64,000 nt of DNA from Portulaca oleracea (lineage: Eukaryota > Streptophyta > Magnoliopsida > Caryophyllales > Portulacaceae), in NCBI GenBank assembly GCA_029582165.1, contig CM055876.1:13164501-13228500 (forward strand), given 5' to 3'. The translations under genes were made by a program, and so were the position numbers. Positions 55,696-64,000 of the stretch are shown piece by piece. Each line of letters starts with the position of its first letter. Positions within the stretch are counted from its first letter, which is position 1. The notes below the pieces were generated by a model that saw only the letters and a list, made by a program, of their open reading frames with translations, searched no databases and was not told the DNA's origin.

Positions 55696-57261
55696 TGTAG
55701 ACACCGGGATTTGCACCGACATAATCCCGAATTATCAAAAGTTCAATAATTCATTTGGGCCGGACACTAAGATGGGTCATTAGGCCAGTGCAAAACCGGA
55801 CCAAGCACAAAGGCAGCCCACTACCGAGAACAAAACCCGCACGGGTTTTAATCAAGAGAGGCGGCCCAGAAACAGAACCAGCCCAAGGCACGCCCCGGCC
55901 CATTTACTTCAAAACCCGCACGGGTTTTCTACCATCTGAAGCGCGTCGTTTTGCCTCGTCCACGTCAGCGATCCGTGTGTTGGAATTATAAAACCCGCGC
56001 GGGTTTTATTTTCCAGAAGCTGGCGCCAAAATCCCATGCAAGCCCCTGATTTTAGCTTATGTGCATTGACTTCACCTTGACTTCTGATAACCCGCGCGGG
56101 TTATCTGATTGCATGGAGATGGAGGGCATGATCCAAGGGATGTGTCCCCTCCATTTCCTTCCTAAACCTCACCTCACTCACCTATAAATACCCCCTCCAT
56201 TCCATTCATTGATCATCAACAACTCTCATAATAACCACCACCATTATACTCAAATTCCATATCACCCTCTACTATCCTCACTCTAATACCAACATTCTAC
56301 CCATTCCCCTTACTCTATCAAAATCATCATATACTATCCTACTACCATTCTCATACTCATCTTTCCATCCACCAAGTCAAGGGAAGTCAAGATGTTTCGA
56401 TCGGCGCATTCGGGCTCCTAAACCAAAGAGGTTCGCTTTTATGTTTCTTTTCGTTATTATTATTTAATCATGTAATTTGTACTTTATTTTACATTATATG
56501 TGCATATTTTATAAAACAAAAACCTCTTCTTTATATTGCATGCTAAGAATATAATTTTGCGAAATCAATTAAACTTCTCCCCGCTTTATTTCATTTTAAT
56601 GTCGATTTTAGTAGAGTCTGTTTTCTAACAGGCGAATTCGAGAATTCTTATAATTCTCAAATTCGTAACCTTACCCTCGGACTTAGAATCGGGTTTCGTA
56701 GACCGGAGTTATTTTCATATTTTTATGGTTTGTCGGTTTCCTTAAATCGACTGGCGACTCTTTTATTCATTTTTATAATTCGTTTAATTATTTAAAGTTG
56801 GAATTGATACTAAAATAATTAAAAAATGGTTTGACATCTTCCTCTCATCCAATTCAAAGCTAAAACCGAGAGAAAGTGGGCCAGGAAACAATAAAACCCA
56901 CGCAGGTTTACATATCCAGTCCCCTTTCTCTGGCCTAGGGAAGCAAGCGGCCCAGCCTAAGACTGGCCAAAACCCGTGCGGGCTTTGTCAGCTCTTGGCG
57001 GCCCGCTCTTTCCTTTGGGCCTGAATTTGGTATTTTGGGTCGGTATTAAACCATTATTATTAGTATATTCTAGTGTAATTTCAGATGTTTAAATAAATAA
57101 AAAACGGATTTATAAATAAATAAAATTTCACCACCCTGAAAACGAATTTCGAAAATAAAAATATCCTTATTTAAGGATTAAGCAACCTTAGTCGGCTCCC
57201 GATCACTTAAGTAGCGCATCCGAAACAATCTCCCCGAACGGGAATTTTCCGGGTACCTACA
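55696..57261 (+). repeat. Tat-type LTR copy 2 (3' LTR)
   Basis: 1566 bp, a close match to copy 1 over its full length. Palindromic boxes at 55832-55849, 55911-55928, 55990-56007, 56086-56105, plus two decayed ones at about 56893 and 56969. Ends ACCTACA, followed by TCATC (57262-57266), the same site as copy 1. Confidence 0.9.
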
Positions 57262-57714
57262 TCATCATACTCATTAAAGATTGGAGGGAGATTAAAATCG
57301 ACCTCTGACTCTTCTTTTAAACATTGAACTTCAAATTAAAAGGTTCAAAAGGGACCTTACTAACTTTTGCAGCATCAACAATTTCTAGAGGGAGATTAAT
57401 CTCTGGTTCCTCTTGAACTTAATGTTCCCCTTCATGAACCAGGGATGGTTCACGTGACTTCTTGGAATTATATTCAGTCCAAGCCATCTTGAATTGTAGC
57501 ACCGCGAGTTCAAGGAGTGTAAACTCATGTCTCAATCTCCTCAATGTCCTTTCCTTCTTCGAAATCTGACCACTCTCTTGAGATGAAGGCTTGCTGGACA
57601 ACATGGCTAAGGTTCTTTTATTGGGGAGGGGGGGGGGGGGAAGGATTGTGTTTGGGCTGAAGCGGAATCAAGGATTAACCCACCAGGAGGGTAGGCTAGC
57701 TATGATACCAATTT
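57262..57714 (-). mobile_element. Family B internal region 3 (right half)
   Basis: Nearly identical to 46901-47357: gag-like frame relic (57419-57604), G-run at 57628-57640, primer-binding site complement slightly decayed (GCTATGATACCA). Confidence 0.75.
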
Positions 57715-58716
57715 TGATGTAAAACTGATGCAAAGCTAGGGTTTGATCAATTATACATCAAAGTGGGGGGGGGGGGGGGGGGGGGGACGTGAACAAACCT
57801 AGGTTATAGGGTGGTTAACGAAAAGCTAGGGTTTTGTAGGGAAAGTTCAAGAAAGATCAAAACTTTGGATAGTTCAACGGAATATAACTTGATACAGAGA
57901 CACCACAAGGTTAATCCATAGGGCTTCTTGTTCTTCTACTTAGTTATAGAAACACCTTCTAAGTATAGGATTAAGCTCTACCTCACATCTTGAATAGCCA
58001 ATTCAAGATACAATACTTGAAAAGAAAAGAGAAAAACTCTCAGGATGAGCAAAAGCTCGTTTTGTATTCATAACTCAAAGCTGTGTGTCTTGGACGATTA
58101 CAAACCTCCCTATTTATACTAGACTAAGTCCTAATCTTACTAGGTCTACTAACTTAACGCCTAAGTAGCCTAAATCCCTCTAGGATTTGGCTTTCCTAAT
58201 CCTAATTAGATTAGTTACAAAATTAGCCATCCAAGACTAGGATTCCCTCCTAATTGATGTCTACCCTTCTTCTAATTGACGTCCACACCTACTAAATACT
58301 ACTTTGGCATTATGCCTTACAACTTAATTAATAAAAAGCAACTACTATAACAAACTTAGCTACTAATAAAGAAAATAACTACTAATAAAGAAAATACAAA
58401 TACTACTAATTTAACTTCTCTTCTATGGACTTCTCTTTCACGTGACTTGTATACTTCCATGGACTTCTTTCACGTGATTTTGCTCCCCCTTAGCTTGCTT
58501 GGACGTCATGTACCCTCCATGAACCTAGGGTCCCAAAAGGTGAGATCAAAGCTAAGTGAATCTCCATCATTCTCTATGAACCTTGGGTCCCCAAACGTGA
58601 GACCAAGGTTAGGCAAATCTCCATCATTCTCTATGAATCTTGGGTCCCCAAAGGTGAGACCAAGGCTAGACAAATCTCAATCATTCTCCCCTTGTTGCAA
58701 AGAGTTTGTCCTCAAA
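57715..58716 (-). repeat. Family B LTR copy 4
   Basis: LTR to about 58683 with the longest G-run of the family (22 at 57765-57786) and three 57-bp units. Similarity to family B stops at about 58716, 33 bases past the LTR edge inside the internal domain, so the right end of the nest is a truncation or recombination point, not a clean insertion end. Confidence 0.75.
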
Positions 58717-58751
58717 AATATCACCACCTTTCATTAATTTGAATTAATATA

Positions 58752-59033
58752 CTCCCTCCGTCCCAAATTATTTATCCACTATTCCATTTATGGATGTCTC
58801 AAAATTATGTCCATTTTCTTAAAATGAGAACTTTTATTTTATTGAAATTATTAAAATACGCTTAATTTGAATTTTAAAAGTATTTAAATATGAGAGGGAA
58901 AAATATAAATATTAGTTTTGAATTCAAAACTAAGGGTATTATTAGTATTTTATTGCTAATTGAGATTAATTTGTTAATTTTCATTAAAATGCGTGCTAAA
59001 TCAAAGGGGACAAATATTTTGGAACGGAGGGAG
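58752..59033. mobile_element. Stowaway MITE, 282 bp
   Basis: Ends CTCCCTCCGTCCCAAATTAT and its inverted partner ...ATTTTGGAACGGAGGGAG, flanked by TA on each side (58750-58751, 59034-59035), the Tc1/mariner-type duplication. Confidence 0.93.
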
Positions 59034-59035
59034 TA

Positions 59036-59985
59036 CAAAATTACTCAAGTTTCAAAAGAGAATCGCTAAAATATAAATGTTAATAAGTAATATAATTATA
59101 ATTAAATTTTTTTTACAGTTTGAATTTTATATAGTATTGTTGACTTTGTGTATGTTTTATCTATTATATTTTATTTTATTTCTTATTTGTGCTTAAAATA
59201 TTATAACAATATTCTCTCTATACCTTCATATTTATCACCTCTATCTTTTTTTATAGTATGCAATGCGGCACTTTGACCTTCAATTTCTACCAAAAAATAT
59301 TTGAAAAATTATTAGATGAATACATTCATATGAATTTTTTTTATTATACTTAATCACCTTTTCAAGTGATAAACATTCTATTTACTTCTACAAATAGTTC
59401 ATTTATTAATATTTGACAAGGTTATAATACACACATATATATAGAAAATAAAAGTTAAAGCGGTGCGTTGGAGACTATAAAAAAAGCAGAAGTGACAGAT
59501 GTTAAGGTACACAAGAAATATTTTAAGCACAAAATAAGAAATAAAATAAAATAAAATTGAACAGATAAAACATGCAAACATTCAACATTACTTTATAAAA
59601 TGCTAACTGCAAAAAAAAAAAAAGGGGCTTATATAACTTATAGACAAGAAATTTTATCTTCTAGCGAATTTTATATGAAACATGAGTATTTTTGTATATT
59701 AATTTAATTAATAAAAAGTATTCACATTTTTTTATTATTCAATTTAGGGTGGTGTCATTTTTTTTTACTTTTTAAGAAAGTTGAGTGACAGTTTAACCCA
59801 AAGACTAATGACAAATTTCAAATTTTACCTATAAACTAGCTACAGTAGGTAATAGTGAAATTTTTGAGTTTTTGAGAAAGTTCAATGATAATTGGATAAT
59901 TGATAAACGTTTTCATATTCGATAACATTTTTGACTAATTTAAAAGGTTGAGTGATAGTTTTATCCAAACATTCCTCAATTCTAT
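59036..59985. other. AT-rich spacer
   Basis: No feature is seen apart from inverted TTTTATTTTATTTCTTATTT / AAATAAGAAATAAAATAAAA stretches near 59164-59186 and 59534-59556, which pair to suggest a fold-back of about 390 bp. Confidence 0.55.
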
Positions 59986-59988
59986 TAA

Positions 59989-60235
59989 GGCCCCGTTCTT
60001 TTTTGCGGTTGGTTGCGGTGCAGTGTGGTGTGGTGGAAATTTATAAAATGTGGTGGGTGGTGGAAAGTTGTGGTGGAATGTAGAAGATTGTGATGAAAAT
60101 AATTGTAAGTGAGTTGGTATAACTTTTAATAAAACGTAAATAAAAATTGAAATGGTAGATTGTGGTTGGTTGTGTTGGAAATTAGAAAATTTTAGTGTGA
60201 TGTAAAACCGCAATCAACTAACCGAGAACGAAGGC
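59989..60235. mobile_element. Tourist-type (PIF/Harbinger) MITE, 247 bp, TAA duplication
   Basis: Ends GGCCCCGTTCTTTTTTGCGG and, in reverse complement, GCCTTCGTTCTCGGTTAG. TAA occurs at both flanks (59986-59988, 60236-60238). Its right end lies 158 bp before the DTW gene start codon. Confidence 0.8.
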
Positions 60236-60393
60236 TAAAACATAAAAAATTTCATAGGATCTATCTTACGGTAGCCAACTATCAATGACAAAGTTGACAA
60301 CAACCTTGAAAGAATGCGAGGACTAGAATCCATTATAACATAGTTAAGGTAGCACAACTTGACATGTTGTAGCCAAAAGCATATCTTAAGCAA

Positions 60394-61653
60394 ATGTTAA
60401 CATGTTCCCGCTCATGCCTGAGATCACCAACGGTCGCCAGCAACCTGTCTATATTTGTCTCACCTCGAAGCCCCCGAAACTCCTTCATCTCAAGAACCCT
60501 AACTTTGAAGATGGAATCACATCCCGTTTCCAAGAGACCCACTTGTCAAACTTGCTCAAAACCCCTTGCTCTCTGCCTTTGTGCTCGTCTCAATACCCCT
60601 TGCCTTGCTAACAAAGTGCATGTCACCATTCTTCAGCACAGCTTAGAGAAAAAGCACCCGCTTAATTCTGCCAAGATTGCGAAACTTGGCTTGAGAAATG
60701 TCGATTTGGTCTCTGTTTCTGATGTTATGTTGGAGGCCCGGTTTGTTATTCGGCCAGAGTTTGGGTTGGGTGTTGCTGAAGGAGAATGCACGCCAAGTGT
60801 TTGTGAAAATGCCTTTGAGGGTTTAGGCTCTTCTGGGAGTTTAGAAGCTGGAGGGTCTCGAAAGCGTGGTTTTCATCAAGTGGGTGAGCTTGATTCTGGA
60901 GCCAGGCTTGTACCAAAGTTGGACTCTGCGCCATTTTCAGAGTGGGCACAGGAGGGTATGAATGAGACGGTTGGTTCTAAGGGTGATGGTGACGGGTTTT
61001 ACGGAGAAATAACCGATTCTTGTCATGGCAAGGATGCAAAGAAATGCAGTGCAGAGCCTACAGTAAGTATAACAGTGGGGAAGTATGGCGAAATCACCTC
61101 CTTTACCCACCCCTGGAAGCTGCAAGATGAAGCAAAGACACCCAAGTTTGAGGATGTTATTGCCTCTCCAGAGGCCAGTGAGTGTCTAGCAAGTGGGTTT
61201 ACAGTGAAGAAGTTACAGAAGCAGCAAAAAGGAGAGAGCATTGAACTAGAGCTATTGGAAGAGTTTGAAATCAAAGTTCCTCCTGGATCAGCACTTGTTT
61301 TCCCAGCAGAGAAATCGGTATCTGTCGAAGCTGTAGATTTTGAGGTAAACAACTTGATTGTTTTGGATGGGACATGGGCAAAGGCGAAAAGGATGTACAA
61401 TGAGAATCCATGGTTGAGGGCTTTGCCATGTGTGAAGTTGGATGTGAGTAAGGTGAGCTTGTTTAGTGAAGTTAGAGTTCAGCCCAAGGCAGGATATTTG
61501 TCCACCATTGAGAGCATTGTGTACGCACTGGAGGCATTAGAGGAGAGTGAAAATCTTAAAGGGCTGCATAATATGTTGAGTGTGTTTGAGTCAATGGTTG
61601 AGGACCAAAGAAGGTGCAAGGATGAGCGGCTAAACAAGCTTTCTTCACCATAA
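60394..61653 (+). CDS. DTW-domain protein, tRNA-uridine aminocarboxypropyltransferase family, intronless, 419 aa
   Basis: Single exon ending TAA at 61651-61653. Residues 51-63 (CQTCSKPLALCLC) form the CxxC...CxC zinc-binding motif of the family. HVTILQHSLEKKHPLNSAKI (76-95) is the conserved strand that follows. VLDGTWAKAKRMYNENPWL (323-341) contains the DxTW signature (D325, T327, W328). YLSTIESIVYALEALE (368-383) is the conserved C-terminal helix. Relatives (bacterial TapT, human DTWD1/2) transfer the aminocarboxypropyl group of SAM to tRNA uridine (acp3U). A roughly 190-residue low-complexity insert separates the two halves of the fold. The first 39 residues are rich in Ser and Arg with no acidic residues, so the 60394 start may add an organelle transit peptide. 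The Met at 60511 (residue 40) is the alternative cytosolic start. A Tourist element sits just upstream. Confidence 0.92.
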   Translation: MLTCSRSCLRSPTVASNLSIFVSPRSPRNSFISRTLTLKMESHPVSKRPTCQTCSKPLALCLCARLNTPCLANKVHVTILQHSLEKKHPLNSAKIAKLGLRNVDLVSVSDVMLEARFVIRPEFGLGVAEGECTPSVCENAFEGLGSSGSLEAGGSRKRGFHQVGELDSGARLVPKLDSAPFSEWAQEGMNETVGSKGDGDGFYGEITDSCHGKDAKKCSAEPTVSITVGKYGEITSFTHPWKLQDEAKTPKFEDVIASPEASECLASGFTVKKLQKQQKGESIELELLEEFEIKVPPGSALVFPAEKSVSVEAVDFEVNNLIVLDGTWAKAKRMYNENPWLRALPCVKLDVSKVSLFSEVRVQPKAGYLSTIESIVYALEALEESENLKGLHNMLSVFESMVEDQRRCKDERLNKLSSP

Positions 61654-62114
61654 TACCTCTTATATATATGTCTCTGTGTTTATTCTTATCTGTGCTTGCA
61701 AGGAACAGGTAATGGTAACAAGTAAGAATTAAAAACACCTTTTAAGTACAAGTTCCTGCTATGCCTGTGTATTGTTGTTGGCTTATCATGAATGTTATCG
61801 AGTTGATCAAGGGCATCAAGGGCTAAATGGCATTTTTTGGGTCACATAACGTTTCATTTGATTAAAGTTGGGGCTATTTTGTATTTTTGTTTGTATTTGG
61901 CTCATCATGATGAATATGCGTCTAATTATCGAACACGTTAGGGGGAGGAATTTCGTGCAGATGAATTCTTACATGGATCTATGCTTGGTCTAAAGACTCC
62001 GCAATTGAGTGTTGTTTTCCCTCTCAAATAATGTGAGATCTATTGTAGTGCCTATTTCCTTTTTTTATTTCAATTACTGTTTGGATTTTTAAAGTATTAA
62101 AATTGATAATGTGA
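61654..62114. other. 3' UTR of the DTW gene and spacer
   Basis: AT-rich; no feature recognised beyond the probable 3' UTR. Confidence 0.6.
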
Positions 62115-62158
62115 TATTACCCGTCCCAAATTGTTTGTCCATCTACCTAATTTCTTTG

Positions 62159-63180
62159 GAGTGCTTGGATAAAAATGCCACTAAACTTTCCGAAATAGTA
62201 AAAAATGCCATTGAACTTGTGAAACTGTCAAAATTACCCCTAATATTTCCATAATGATCAAATATACCCCTCAATTTTTTTTAACTGTTGTAGCCAGTTT
62301 CTAAGTTGAAAATAGTTTGAAAAAATTTGAAAAAAAAAACTGAAAATGGATTCAACAACTAAACTTCCAAAGAATTCTAACCCGGCCTCTACTTTTTTCC
62401 AGACACAATATGACCCTTCCATCCTGAAAACTCATCCACCATTTCCTTCCTCGTCTCCTTGACAACATTAAACCAAACCTCCATGGAAACCGAAACAAAG
62501 GAGCTGGTCAAACCCAAACCCCCAAACTCTCACCATTATCACCACTACCACAACCTCAAACTCACCATGATAGTGTTGACTGGGTTGTGCCTTGTAATGA
62601 ACAGGTGAAGCAGGGCAAGCAATTATGAAATTTTCGTTTGAGAAATTGTGAGGAGGAAGATTAGAAGGTGTAGATTGAATTTCCCAAGTGAAGAACCCAT
62701 TTTTGAATTTTCGTTTCTTTTTTTGGGTCTTCCCCCTCCCCTCCCCCCCCAAATCATGGTTGGATCTCTTTGGATGAAGCCATGAAGGATGAGGATTTTG
62801 ATTGATAGGAGGGAATATGGGAGGTTTTAGAGTAGGAATGAAATGGTGGAACAGGGAGATCTTTGGAGCAGGGAAGTAAGATGAAGAAGAAGAAGCTGGG
62901 AAGAAGAAGGAGAGGGTGAATGGATTTGAGGGAGGAATAGGCCTGGTGGTGTGTAAATTTAGGGGTAGGTATGAAGAAGTTTAGGGGGTGTCAGTTTGAA
63001 AAAAAAGGGTTTTTTTTTGTTTTTTTTTTTCAATTTCGTTCAATGGTAACCGGCTACAGCAGGTAAGGAGGGCATATTTGATTAATATGAAAAGATTAGG
63101 GGTAATTTTGACAGTTTTGTAAGTCTAGTGGCATTTCTTATTATTTCGGAAAGTTTAGTGTCATTTTTATCCAAGCACTC
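62159..63180. mobile_element. Mutator-like element inside the Stowaway, candidate Pack-MULE
   Basis: TIRs of over 100 bp start GAGTGCTTGGATAAAAATG on both ends. The flanks AATTTCTTTG (62149-62158) and AATTCCTTTG (63181-63190) are a 9-10 bp duplication with one change. The interior (about 62400-62950) is GC-richer and gene-like and contains a 41-codon frame with a good start; no transposase is seen. Confidence 0.82.
62483..62608 (+). CDS. Short 41-codon frame in the MULE interior, possibly a captured first exon
   Basis: Begins METETKELVKPKPPNSHHYH and continues to a hydrophobic LTMIVLTGLCLV just before TGA. The CCATGG start context and the charged, His-rich then hydrophobic layout resemble the N terminus of a type II membrane protein. 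AACAG|GTGAAG at 62604 could be a splice donor, in which case the stop is intronic. No family is recognised; whether it is expressed is unknown. Confidence 0.3.
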   Translation: METETKELVKPKPPNSHHYHHYHNLKLTMIVLTGLCLVMNR

Positions 63181-63448
63181 AATTCCTTTGTCCCTAAATG
63201 TTTATCCATTTTATAATTCCAATGAATGTAATTTCTAGTATATCCCTAATAAATACTCTTTTATTTCTTTTTTATTTTTCTTCACATGAGAAAAATAAGG
63301 GCAATTATAGTACATTACACATTTTTCACCCCATTCCCATGATCATTGGACTTTTAAATATAGTTGGCTGGACAAACAATATGGGACGGAGGTAGTACAT
63401 GTTAAAGGGCCGATTTAAGAGTTATCTATACATGCCCTAAACATCTAA

Positions 63449-63902
63449 GGCCCCGTTCTTTTATGAGGCATTGTAAGTTACCGTACCGCAATTTACCGCA
63501 ACTTACTGCAACCTACCGCAGCTCACGACAAATTACCATTTACCTTTTTATTTAATATATTTCCACAAAATTCACAAAATTATTTAAAATCCACAAAATT
63601 ATTTCCACCGCAACTCATTTATTATTTAATATATTTCCTAATAAAAATATTTCAACACCCTTTAGGACCCTGGGAAAAGGTACCGCACCGCAATTTACCG
63701 CAACTTACTGCAACCTACCGCAACTCACCACAAATTACCATTTACCTTTTTATTTAATATATTTCCACAAAATTAACAAAATTATTTAAAATCCACAAAA
63801 TTATTTCCACCGCAACTTTCCGCAATCCACCGCAACTCATTTATTATTTAATATATTTCCTAATAAAAATATTTCAACACCCTTTAGGACCCCGGGAAAA
63901 GG
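63449..63902. repeat. Tourist-like left end with a 202-bp internal tandem duplication
   Basis: TAA at 63446-63448 is followed by GGCCCCGTTCTTTTATGAGG, the same end type as the MITE at 59989. Inside, a 202-bp unit starting ACCGCAATTTACCGCAAC is repeated at 63485 and 63687, the second copy with an 18-20 bp extra ACCGCAACT-type piece. No right terminus is seen before 63902. Confidence 0.7.
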
Positions 63903-64000
63903 TGACTCCTTTTTCCGCGATGCGCTACTTATGTGATCGGGAGGCGACTAAGGTTGCTTAATCCTTAAATAAGGATATTTTTATTTTCGAAATTAGTTTT
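63903..64000 (-). repeat. Inverted fragment resembling the 3' part of the Tat-type LTR
   Basis: The reverse complement of about 63918-64000 (AATTTCGAAAATAAAAATAT followed by CCTTATTTAAGGATTAAGC and CGATCAC..AAGTAGCGCATC) matches 57147-57232 of Tat LTR copy 2 closely. It is a separate, inverted copy or relative running off the window. Confidence 0.75.

Larger units (their letters stand above)
62117..63395. mobile_element. Stowaway element interrupted by a Mutator-like element
   Basis: The left end TTACCCGTCCCAAATTGTTT and right end (reverse complement CTACCTCCGTCCCATATTGT) pair as Stowaway termini with TA on both sides (62115-62116, 63396-63397). Removing the inner 62159-63180 insert leaves about 250 bp, a normal Stowaway size. 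Confidence 0.75.

Noticed and set aside
55696..57261. Reading the Tat LTR at 55696 as the 5' LTR of the minus-strand pol
   Set aside because: The minus-strand sequence next to it (GAGAGCCCCCACTTTG) is not a tRNA primer-binding site, whereas on the plus strand it is a good polypurine tract.

Overview
The window is nuclear DNA from a flowering plant, probably a dicot. The evidence is spliced genes with GT-AG introns, an AT-rich background, and plant-specific mobile elements: Athila- and Tat-type Ty3/gypsy retroelements, a Cassandra 5S-containing LTR, a CACTA element, Stowaway and Tourist MITEs and Mutator-like elements. The species cannot be named from sequence alone. Only three ordinary host genes are visible. 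Nearly everything else is nested mobile DNA.

Layout: (1) 72-4605 is a complete CACTA element with an ATA target duplication that carries two exons of a CRIPT-like host gene. (2) 4609-9650 is AT-rich repeat debris with a possible long LTR, minisatellites and GC-rich hairpins. (3) 9651-13785 is a decayed LINE on the minus strand (endonuclease, reverse transcriptase, zf-RVT, RNase H), followed by an uninterpreted stretch and a possible Helitron 3' end at 16306. (4) 19328-30755 is the genic island. It holds a seven-exon gene for a 530-residue secretory-pathway protein with a permuted NlpC/P60-like residue pattern, converging on a three-exon TMEM14/FAX-type membrane protein gene. (5) 31128-33680 holds three DNA transposons almost end to end, each with its own target duplication. 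(6) 35689-58716 is a retroelement nest. A non-autonomous chromovirus-like family (here called family B) forms an LTR-internal-LTR-internal-LTR series. It is split by a young non-autonomous Athila-like element (35967-42368) and by Tat-type LTRs. A block with Tat pol and an antisense plant-mobile-domain (PMD) gene lies between two 3-kb direct repeats. A Cassandra solo LTR has landed in the PMD gene. (7) 58752-64000 holds MITEs, an intronless DTW-domain gene (tRNA acp3U synthase family), a Mutator-like element inside a Stowaway element, and an inverted scrap of the Tat LTR.

The most unusual signal is a set of GC-core palindromes (core AACCCGCGCGGGTT) repeated about six times in each Tat LTR and twice more upstream of the separate TATA box of the antisense PMD gene. 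An unrelated palindrome family (CAACACG half sites) occupies the equivalent place in the Athila-like LTR, where one copy has been lost between the two LTRs. All target duplications, splice junctions and motifs were read by eye. Family names rest on motif recognition, not database searches.
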